Of a stretch of 21,704 bases of DNA, positions 14,682 through 21,704 are shown piece after piece (position 1 is the first letter of the stretch; each line of letters opens with the position of its first letter). A program made the translations under genes and the position numbers. Location of the stretch: positions 1 to 21,704 of the forward strand of contig CAYOFK010000028.1 in NCBI GenBank assembly GCA_964403185.1, in the 5' to 3' direction. Below the pieces are notes generated by a model, which saw nothing but the letters and a program-made list of their open reading frames with translations, was not told the origin of the DNA and made no database searches. The stretch is from CAYOFK01 sp964403185. Lineage in GTDB: Bacteria > Bacteroidota > Bacteroidia > Bacteroidales > VadinHA17.

Positions 14682-15989
14682 ATGTCTGATCTCAAAGCAA
14701 AACTACAGGAAAAAATTGAGGCCTGGAGGCCTCGAACAGTCAAACTTCTCAAAGAACACGGTGATGTGGTCATTGGCGATGTGAAGATTTCACAGGCCAT
14801 CGGCGGAATGCGCGGAGTGAAGTGTCTCCTCACCGACATTTCTTACCTCGATCCTTTTGAAGGGATCCGTTTCAGGGGATTCACCATCCCTGAAGTACTT
14901 GAAAAACTGCCAAAACCCAAGGACGGAGGAGAAGTCCCTCTGGTTGAAGGCTTTATTTATTTACTGCTTACCGGAGATCTGCCTACGGCCTCTGATGTGG
15001 ATACTATCGCTGCAGAGTTCCGTGAAAGAGCCAAAGTCCCCGCCTATGTGTTTGATGTTCTGAATGCCATGCCTGCAGATTCACATCCCATGGTCATGCT
15101 TTCGGCAGCCATTGTATCCATGCAACGTGAGTCAGTATTTGTGAAAATGTACAACGAGGGTCTTAACAAAATGAAAATGTGGGAGCCTACCTATGAAGAT
15201 GCACTTAACCTGTTGGCACGCCTGCCCCAAATAGGTGCTTATATCTACAGGAAAAAATATAAGGGAGGCAATATCATTCCCCCGGATCCAAATAAGGACA
15301 TGGGCGCTAACTTTGCTCACATGATGGGTATCGACAAACCCTATGACGACATGTCACGCTTGTACTTCATACTGCACAGTGATCATGAGAGCGGTAATGT
15401 GAGCGCACATACCGGGCACCTGGTTGCCAGCGCACTCTCTGATATCTATTATGCCATCTCAGCTATGGTGAACGGACTGGCAGGTCCTCTGCACGGATTG
15501 GCCAATCAGGAAGTGCTGAGATGGATCCAGGGTGTTATGGACCAGATGGGAGGTAAAACACCTAATAAAGAAGAAATGAAGAAGTTTGTCTGGGATACCC
15601 TGAATTCAGGGCAGGTGATACCTGGTTATGGCCATGCCGTACTCAGGAAAACCGATCCAAGATATACCGCTCAAAGGGATTTTTGCCTTAAACATCTTCC
15701 CAACGACCCAATCTTTGAGTATGTAAGCATCCTCTATGAAGTGGTTCCGGACATCCTGAAAGAACATGGAAAGGCGAAAAACCCATGGCCAAATGTTGAC
15801 GCACAATCAGGAGTGATACAATGGCATTACGGACTGGTCGAATACGACTATTATACCGTTCTGTTCTCCATCGGTAGAGCCATAGGGGTTCTTGCCAATA
15901 TCATCTGGGACCGTGCTCTTGGATATCCGATTGAGAGACCCAAGTCACTGACAACCGCCATGCTTGAAGAAATTGCAGCCGGTAAGTGA
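14682..15989 (+). CDS. gltA: Citrate synthase, eukaryotic (mitochondrial-like) type
   Basis: This 435-residue enzyme condenses oxaloacetate and acetyl-CoA to citrate, the entry step of the TCA cycle. The catalytic triad is intact: H271 (GLAGPLHGLANQEVL), H318 (PGYGHAVLRKTDPRY) and D373 (NVDAQSGV), matching pig H274, H320 and D375. The oxaloacetate-binding arginines correspond to R327, R399 and R419, and HSDHESGNVSAHTGHL (232-247) is nearly the mitochondrial sequence. The N-terminal 45 residues also align with the eukaryotic-type family, which occurs in some bacteria such as Geobacter, and not with the shorter or NADH-regulated proteobacterial type. The gene stands alone between two terminators. 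Confidence 0.95.
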   Translation: MSDLKAKLQEKIEAWRPRTVKLLKEHGDVVIGDVKISQAIGGMRGVKCLLTDISYLDPFEGIRFRGFTIPEVLEKLPKPKDGGEVPLVEGFIYLLLTGDLPTASDVDTIAAEFRERAKVPAYVFDVLNAMPADSHPMVMLSAAIVSMQRESVFVKMYNEGLNKMKMWEPTYEDALNLLARLPQIGAYIYRKKYKGGNIIPPDPNKDMGANFAHMMGIDKPYDDMSRLYFILHSDHESGNVSAHTGHLVASALSDIYYAISAMVNGLAGPLHGLANQEVLRWIQGVMDQMGGKTPNKEEMKKFVWDTLNSGQVIPGYGHAVLRKTDPRYTAQRDFCLKHLPNDPIFEYVSILYEVVPDILKEHGKAKNPWPNVDAQSGVIQWHYGLVEYDYYTVLFSIGRAIGVLANIIWDRALGYPIERPKSLTTAMLEEIAAGK

Positions 15990-16010
15990 AAACCCGCGTC
16001 ATAATCATTT

Positions 16011-16039
16011 AAACTGCCCCGCCCGGGGCAGTTTTTTTT
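16011..16039 (+). terminator. Intrinsic terminator of citrate synthase
   Basis: AAACTGCCCC (16011-16020) pairs perfectly with GGGGCAGTTT (16025-16034) around a four-base loop GCCC. The T-run reaches 16039. It lies 21 bases after the citrate synthase stop. Because the A/T ends pair as well, it may also act for the convergent transcript. Confidence 0.92.
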
Positions 16040-16095
16040 GCATGTGGCCTTCAGTTACCGGACAGCCCCGCTCGCTGGCAGGTCTGGCCGGATCC

Positions 16096-16265
16096 AGCCG
16101 CTTAGCGCTTTTAAAGCGCTTAGCGGCTTTCCAAAAAACGGATTCCTTTACCCAGTCCAATCGGTCATGACATGTAAAACGCCTGTCTCGTAGAGACTTA
16201 CAGGCCCAATAACTTCCAGCGTCCCTGCCACCTGGAAGTGTTATGGTCAAAGCTCTGCGGAGAGC
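16096..16265. repeat. Cluster of four hairpins between convergent genes
   Basis: Four inverted repeats follow one another. The first (16096-16128) pairs AGCCGCTTAGCGCTTT with AAAGCGCTTAGCGGCT, 15 pairs with a single T-T mismatch. The second (16181-16205) pairs GCCT with AGGC around an inner GTCTC/GAGAC. The third (16209-16244) pairs ATAACTTCCAG with CTGGAAG..TTAT with a two-base bulge. The fourth (16252-16265) is GCTCT-GCGG-AGAGC. None has a proper T-run on either strand, though the fourth lies seven bases past the minus-strand stop and may help end that transcript. No convincing gene occupies the spacer 16040-16271. Confidence 0.6.
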
Positions 16266-16271
16266 GTCAAC

Positions 16272-17972
16272 CTATTGCAGGAACCGCACAAGCGCCCCCC
16301 ATTTCTGATCAACCTTAAACTTCAGTTTAAGATAAAAACTTCCATGCAGAAAGTGGGCCTTGATCACACGCGTGCCCTGCTCTGCCATTCGTGCACAGAA
16401 ATCCTCAATCATTGAAGTGCCGATACCACGCCCCTTTAATGGGGTAATTACCGCCGCCCCATCCAGAAGGATCACCTCATTTTCAAGAGGTATGTAACAC
16501 AACCCGCCAATCACCTGGTCCTGTTTGTCAAGCACCACAAAATGCTTGTCCATTTCAGAAATGGTTTTGGGGTAATTCTCTTCAAAGAACAAACGGTACA
16601 ACTGACCAATTTCAGAAGCGTCGAGTGGCTCCCGCATGGTATAGCGGGTATCCCTCTTGTCGGTGATCTCCGTGGTGACCAACACCTCCTCTGACTTTTC
16701 TTCACCAATTCGCAAAAAATCCACACGCTGATAACTCTGCATTCTTGAAAAAACCATGCGACTGAAAATCAGACGATCATCCTCATTTTTAATGGACGAT
16801 TGGAAATCAAAAAGCTCTGCGTGCTGAATTGCGGGTACCGATACATCTTTCCTGATCCGGTCCAGCAACGCGTTAAAAGCATCTTTTACAGTATTGCCGG
16901 AATGATCAAAATAGGTATGTCTGTAAAAGTAGTAGCGTACAATTTCAGGGTATTTGTAGAGCCGGAATAAACTTGTGAGCTCAAACATGGTTTGTTCCCT
17001 GGCCGTGGAAAGGGAATTGGGATTCAACTTTCCCCATTCTTTGTACTGATCAATGGCATTATACACAGCAATGGGCAGGTAATAAGACCCCCTCATCTTT
17101 GCGATATACTCCTTTAACTGGCTGCAGACTTGCCGTTGCTTACAAAAAAGAACATCGCGTTTCTGGATGTCTTCCAACAGATCATTCAGAAAGATCATTG
17201 CCTGTTCAAATCCAAGAGCTTCAATACTGGCATCGAAGATCCAGTGTATCTTAAGTTGTTTTTTACACCAGGGATAATGGGCAATGGTTTTGTCATAAAA
17301 GTTTTTTATCATCGGAAGCACCAGCGAAGAGGGCCCGTCATACTTTTCCCAGCCGGCCAGAGACTGCACCGTGGCGGTTTCAAGGTAGTCCAGCTCAGGT
17401 ACTACTACATTCTCCGGCCCGATGTACCCGGGAACAATTTGATGGACGCTCTGTTGCCAGAGTGTGAAAAATACCTTTAACGCCTTAACGATAAGCTTTC
17501 TCCAGGCGTTGGACTTGTTCAGGTATCCAAGGGAATAATGAAGACCGGAAAACTCACGGATCTTATCCCATGCAGTGAGTTCACTCAGATATTTTGAACT
17601 CATGGCTCCCATTCCGGACTGTGAGTAACCCAGCGCCGGTAAACTTAACAGACTGAAAGGATGGCCGCTGATGGCCGCCCAGAGGTAAATGGTCCTCAAA
17701 CCATGAGTTTCGTGCAGATGATCATTAAGCATCAGACACAGATCGTAATGTTTTCCGGTTCTGGTATTGATGCTGAGCCGGTATTTCAGGTAATGGAATG
17801 AAGACGGCAGTTTGGTCAGCCAGATACCCTCATCAGGAACTGTTGTCAAATCGAAATTTGTTTCATCATAAGCCAGTTTAACCGATTGCTGAAGGAAAAT
17901 AGTGCCTGTGAGAACATGCTTGATCTTTTCTTTTTCCATTTCGATGATCCCCGGATCTATCTTTAATTTACG
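16272..17972 (-). CDS. C-terminal piece of acyl-CoA ligase-GNAT fusion protein (interrupted by gap)
   Basis: Read as given, this is an open frame that enters from the N gap; its first ATG (17939) gives 555 residues. The last 120 residues are a GNAT acyltransferase domain: the acyl-CoA pyrophosphate loop is GRGIGTSM (503-510 of the piece), preceded by strands GGLCYIPLENEVILLDGAAV and followed by FYLKLKFKVDQKWGALVRFL, typical of the last GNAT strands. The first 430 residues match no family I recognise; they are soluble, rich in aromatic residues, with a stretch GWEKYDGPSSLVLPMIKNFY near 197-216. I infer it is not a separate gene: the ATG at 17939 is internal to the 55-bp duplicate also present on the other side of the gap, and joining gives one frame with the ligase piece. 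Confidence 0.85.
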   Translation of the reverse strand, partial: RKLKIDPGIIEMEKEKIKHVLTGTIFLQQSVKLAYDETNFDLTTVPDEGIWLTKLPSSFHYLKYRLSINTRTGKHYDLCLMLNDHLHETHGLRTIYLWAAISGHPFSLLSLPALGYSQSGMGAMSSKYLSELTAWDKIREFSGLHYSLGYLNKSNAWRKLIVKALKVFFTLWQQSVHQIVPGYIGPENVVVPELDYLETATVQSLAGWEKYDGPSSLVLPMIKNFYDKTIAHYPWCKKQLKIHWIFDASIEALGFEQAMIFLNDLLEDIQKRDVLFCKQRQVCSQLKEYIAKMRGSYYLPIAVYNAIDQYKEWGKLNPNSLSTAREQTMFELTSLFRLYKYPEIVRYYFYRHTYFDHSGNTVKDAFNALLDRIRKDVSVPAIQHAELFDFQSSIKNEDDRLIFSRMVFSRMQSYQRVDFLRIGEEKSEEVLVTTEITDKRDTRYTMREPLDASEIGQLYRLFFEENYPKTISEMDKHFVVLDKQDQVIGGLCYIPLENEVILLDGAAVITPLKGRGIGTSMIEDFCARMAEQGTRVIKAHFLHGSFYLKLKFKVDQKWGALVRFLQ

Positions 17973-18128
17973 GNNNNNNNNNNNNNNNNNNNNNNNNNNN
18001 NNNNNNNNNNNNNNNNNNNNNNNNNNNNNNNNNNNNNNNNNNNNNNNNNNNNNNNNNNNNNNNNNNNNNNNNNCTTGATCTTTTCTTTTTCCATTTCGAT
18101 GATCCCCGGATCTATCTTTAATTTACGG
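17919..18128. repeat. 55-bp direct duplication flanking the N gap (assembly overlap)
   Basis: Bases 17919-17973 and 18074-18128 are identical over all 55 positions, and the copies touch the two edges of the N run. The arrangement fits two contigs that overlap by one k-mer but were scaffolded without merging. It is probably not a biological repeat. Confidence 0.9.
17974..18073. other. Assembly gap of 100 N
   Basis: Exactly 100 unknown bases, the conventional filler for a gap of unknown size. Given the identical flanks, the true missing length is probably zero, and 155 bases (Ns plus one copy) should be removed. Confidence 0.98.
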
Positions 18129-21040
18129 TCCCAAACAGCTTCCTCAAAGATGACGTGATCCTCCAGCGATCGTTTTTCAAAAAATGTATTGAGCTTCAGT
18201 AAATATTTGTTGGCATAATGTGACAGTACCGGATCGGAATCATGAAGGATCCAACTGGCCAGTTCAGAACGGATGGGAACGTAATAGTCCAGATTCTCCA
18301 TTGCGAAATTATAAAGCAACTTGAGCAGGTTTTTAAACTGCAACCGGATGGCGGGTTTGGCTGGCCATTTAAGCTGCTCCCGGTATGAAAGAAGCCTCTG
18401 CCGAAGCGATTCCAGTTTCTGTTTGCCGATTTCCTTTCCGGCAATCTCTTTTATCGACTGTTCGGTAAGGAAGGAGAGTCCCGATTGTATAAATGTGGGC
18501 AGTAGTTTGCTGTAATCAATATTCGGATCATGCAGCAGTAAAGCCTGGTAAGCCTGGGACCGCACCGACTCATTTTTATGTCTGGACAGGGCCTCAAGCC
18601 TCCGGCTGATGATGGTGGCTACATGTTCTTCGTAATCCCCAAAAACATCTTCAATCTGCCTTGTACATTGAAGGGCGGTTTCCGGCTCAGAATACAGGGC
18701 ACAACAGATCAGATGATTGATGAAATTGATCTTTTGATCCCGTATGAAATCCAGTGAAGGGAATGCATTATCAGGGAAGTTTGATGCCGGAACATCCGGC
18801 AGCAATACCTGGGCTGACACATGGTTAAGCGGAAGGTCCCAGCCTTCCTTACAGGGACAGAACTGAATGAGTGAAGGATTCCCGATCCACAATCGGGGCT
18901 GCCTGCAAAACAATCCAAGATCAATGACCTTGCCGGAAACAGTGTAAACCAGGTCCCCGATAAGATGTTGGTTTTTGCCCCGGACCTTTTTTACAGGTAA
19001 TGTGATATCAAATACCTTGTTGTGAATGCCTTTGCCTGTAACAGTAACATCATTTTCAAGAATGCCCAGGTCCCTGAAGAACCACCTGGGTATTTTAATG
19101 CCCATCCGGTCTTTTTCCAGGATGATATAATTCTGTTTGTACAACTCACTGATCTCGGTCGTCAGGTTTTTTTCAATGACCTTTCTGTTAAAAGAGCCTT
19201 TGGGCGTCAGTTCCCCTTTTTTAAGTTCAAAATTCCGGTTGAGCAATGCATAATTTATAACCCGTTCAAATGGCGCCAGGTCTTTGTTGGCCGCCCTGAC
19301 GATTTGGTGAAAATATTCTTCCTGTATCTGATCGCCAGGCGCATCTTTTAACACAGGATCTTCCTTATCGGGTACGATCAGAAGTACATTATAGGGCCGT
19401 GCATCCCCAACCAGGAAGGTGCTTTTTATGCCGGGAACACCGCTGAACTTCTGCTCTACAGTTCTTGGCGCAACTGTTTGTCCTTTATTATTCTTATAGA
19501 TGTCCTTTACCCTGTCAACAATGGAATAATGCCCCGTCTCTGACTTTGTGAAAATATCCCCTGTTGACAGGTAGTACTCTTTCCTGCGGCCCGGATAAGG
19601 AATGATGTCCCCCGGCCCGGCCTCTTCCAGGTACCTTCCGATATAATGCCCGGAAATCTCCAGTTCGTTGTTTTCTGCAAATCGGGTGTAAACCCCCGGA
19701 AGTGGAATGCCGGTGGAATGATCGTAATAATCTCCGGGAGGGGTCATTGTGATGCCTCCGGTGGCTTCTGTCATTCCAAACCCACTGCATAGAAGGATGC
19801 CGTGATCCTGGAAAAAACGAAAGGTTTTTGGATCCAGGTACCCCGCGGCAGACAGCCCCCATTTCAGTCTTTTTCCAACTACTTTTCTGAGAATTTTCTC
19901 CCGCTTCCTGCCTTCCTGTTCCACATCTAATTGTTCTGTAGCCTCTTCATGTAATTGCATCCATCGTAACGGAACACTAATGAAAACAGAAGGACTGACC
20001 CTCGGGAACAGTGACAAAAGAGTCTCTTTTGAAGGATTTCCGACAAATACATATTTCCCTCCCCAGTAAATGGTCCCAAGCATTTCAAGATACCTTCCAA
20101 ATGTATGGTACAGAGGAAGATAACACAGCATGATCTCGTCTCTTCCAATGTCGGGCAAGGCCGCACCCCGTGCAAAACGCTTGGTGATCAGGTTGTATAT
20201 TGAGAAGGAAACTCCTTTTGGAATGCCTGTACTTCCGGAAGTAAACATGGTGGTAGCTACAGCATTCAAAGCCATGCTTTTTCTCTTTTTTAAAATAGTG
20301 ACGATCCTGGCTTCACTCAGGCTTTTGCTTCTTTCTCCCAGGAAGGCATCCGCCTGATCACTAATCCTGATATTGGCGTCAATAACATATATTTTAAAAT
20401 TCCTTCCGGTTTGTTTTCTGACATTCTCCAGGATTTCCAGTCGCTGAGCCGTATCCGTTACGGCAATGTTAATACCCAACCGGTTGAACACGGAAGTGAG
20501 GATCTCCACGTTAAAATGGATGTTGAGAGGCGTGTTGAATATATCGTAAAATAAGCAGGCCAGGTCACAACAGGCCGATTCCACACTGTTCTCGCAGTAA
20601 ATAGCCACCCTTGGATCTTCCGGAAGCGTGTCATGAAATACAGCCGCAATTTCCCGCACATGCCGGGATACTTGTTCATAGCTGAACTGACTGACTACAG
20701 ACTGTAACATGTCCTGAAATAAGATGTCATGACGGTGCTCATCTACCCTCTGGTGAAACAGATCTTTTAAGGAAAAGTTGGTTTTCCTGATGACTCTGAA
20801 CACGGTTTCAGCCCACTGGTTCCTTTCTTCCATTGATTTCAGAGACCCTAAATATTCCGGCTTTGATGTGAGATCGAGGAATAAATGCCAGATCCTTTTT
20901 TCCAGTGGTGAATCCCCCGTTCTTTTAAGCGCCTTCCCCGACAATGTATGTATTTCCCCGGCCAGGGACGGATCATTCCCCGGAGAGAGGTCCTTCCATT
21001 GCAATAATAAAACCTTTAGTCTTTTAAGATCTGTTTTCAT
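18074..21040 (-). CDS. N-terminal piece of acyl-CoA ligase-GNAT fusion: AMP-forming acyl-CoA synthetase
   Basis: The 989 residues visible here start at ATG 21040; a TTG two codons upstream is less likely. After about 105 helical residues comes an AMP-forming ligase domain: P-loop TTMFTSGSTGIPKGVSF (263-279), LPLYHTFGR (308-316), SGFGMTEATGG (419-429), YLSTGDIFT (490-498) and the hinge DRVKDIYKNNKGQTVAPR (509-526). Such enzymes make acyl-AMP and then acyl-CoA, here most like long-chain acyl-CoA synthetases. The motif near the usual catalytic lysine reads GELTPKGSFNRKV (609-621), with serine where a simple alignment expects the lysine. Residues about 640-740 look like a beta-rich domain with C712, C728 and C730; 760-985 are helical with a HEAT-like ESVRSQAYQALL. 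The frame runs into the gap and continues into the GNAT piece. Confidence 0.88.
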
Positions 21041-21416
21041 AGGCAATGCCTGGTGGTATATAATGTCCCCCGGATAGGGAGGTATGGAATAATCGCAAAG
21101 AAAACCATCATATGCCCCTGCTTTTATTTATAAAAATACTAAAAAGTATGATTGATCATGACCAGTTTCGTATCGGGTTCTGACAGAATACCAGAAACCT
21201 GCATCCAAAGCTATTTCTGTAGCGGCAAATGCCCGGAAACTAAATAATTCTGTATCTTCGGAAGACCGGGGGTCTGTCTTAAAAACATGTTCAGTTGTGC
21301 TTTCAACTGAAATGGAAAAATCTTAATCTTTGAGTATCAGGTCAGAAGATTTTTCGACTGTGCATAAAATGGCAGTTTTGTTGATTTTTGAGATACCCCA
21401 TCTTAGAGCATTATCT
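21041..21416. promoter_or_regulatory. Divergent intergenic region with dyads
   Basis: This 376-base region should hold the promoters of the fusion gene (left, minus strand) and of the ubiD gene (right, plus strand). I could not place a Bacteroidota -33/-7 pair on either strand with confidence. Three dyads are visible: ATACT-AAAA-AGTAT (21136-21149), AGACC-GGG-GGTCT (21263-21275) and TTCAGTTG-TGCTTT-CAACTGAA (21290-21311). No tRNA or convincing gene was seen. Confidence 0.4.
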
Positions 21417-21704
21417 ATGGCGTATAAAAGTCTGGAAACATTTATTCATGATCTCGAACAGGCTGGTGAGCTGCTCAGGATCAAAGCAGCAGTGAATCCT
21501 GAACTGGAGATGACTGAGATTACTGACCGGATCTCAAAATTGCCCGGAGGCGGGAAAGCCCTGTTGTTTGAAAATTCAGGAACATCCTTTCCGGTGTTGA
21601 TGAATGGGATGGGGTCCGTTAAAAGGATGTGTATGGCGCTGGGAGTGGAAAACCTTGACCATATCGGATCAGAAATTGGTGGCCTGTTAAGGGAATTTAC
21701 AGCA
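21417..21704 (+). CDS. UbiD-family decarboxylase, 5' part only
   Basis: An open frame from ATG 21417 runs off the window after 96 codons. MAYKSLETFIHDLEQAGELL, TEITDRISKLPGGGKALLFEN (residues 33-52 region) and GSVKRMCMALGVENLDHIG match the N-terminal domain of UbiD-family prenylated-FMN-dependent decarboxylases. In Bacteroidota the nearest annotated members are usually described as menaquinone-biosynthesis or 4-hydroxy-3-polyprenylbenzoate decarboxylases; the substrate cannot be decided from this part. The catalytic Glu-Arg-Glu and cofactor-binding residues lie beyond the edge. The gene is divergent from the fusion gene. No Shine-Dalgarno sequence is present. Confidence 0.9.
   Translation, partial: MAYKSLETFIHDLEQAGELLRIKAAVNPELEMTEITDRISKLPGGGKALLFENSGTSFPVLMNGMGSVKRMCMALGVENLDHIGSEIGGLLREFTA

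Noticed and set aside
16005..16250. Short frames on both strands over the spacer after citrate synthase
   Set aside because: They run through a terminator and four hairpins, and resemble no protein family.
17919..18128. The 55-bp direct repeat as a mobile-element target duplication or a tandem repeat in the gene
   Set aside because: Both copies abut an N run of exactly 100, and merging them restores a continuous frame, so an assembly overlap is the simpler explanation.
21158..21247. A 29-codon frame with three cysteines (MTSFVSGSDR... ending CPETK) in the divergent region
   Set aside because: It has no ribosome-binding signal and no family resemblance, and such short frames are common by chance.
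1..21704. tRNA, rRNA, CRISPR arrays, insertion sequences
   Set aside because: I looked for the usual signatures (T-loop GGTTCAAATCC-like sequence, regularly spaced repeats, terminal inverted repeats with transposase motifs) and saw none.

Overview
The window reads as a chromosomal segment of a Bacteroidota (Bacteroidales-like) bacterium, probably from a metagenome assembly. The signs are the Bacteroidota-style S10-spc-alpha order with map directly after secY (no adk), an L17 with a long acidic tail, an L2 C-terminus of the HPMGGGEGR type, an L36 that has lost most zinc ligands, and an almost complete lack of Shine-Dalgarno sequences before start codons. A run of exactly 100 N flanked by a 55-bp duplicated contig end points to draft scaffolding.

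Bases 21-14478 are one dense plus-strand run of 29 genes: rplC, rplD, rplW, rplB, rpsS, rplV, rpsC, rplP, rpmC, rpsQ, rplN, rplX, rplE, rpsN, rpsH, rplF, rplR, rpsE, rpmD, rplO, secY, map, infA, rpmJ, rpsM, rpsK, rpsD, rpoA, rplQ. They supply ribosomal proteins, the SecY translocon core, methionine aminopeptidase, IF-1 and the RNA polymerase alpha subunit. A strong intrinsic terminator closes the run at 14497-14529. The first 20 bases hold no assignable gene.

Bases 14682-15989 encode a eukaryotic-type citrate synthase on the plus strand, with a 16-bp palindrome upstream and its own intrinsic terminator. A 230-base spacer with four consecutive hairpins separates it from a convergent minus-strand gene.

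That minus-strand gene (16272-21040) appears as two pieces on either side of the N gap. The 55 bases on both sides of the gap are identical. Collapsing the duplicate and the Ns joins both pieces in one frame and gives a single protein of about 1,537 residues: an AMP-forming acyl-CoA ligase domain, a long unrecognised mostly helical middle, and a C-terminal GNAT acyltransferase domain. This is the most interesting item in the window. A divergent 376-base region with a few dyads separates it from the start of a UbiD-family decarboxylase gene that runs off the right edge.
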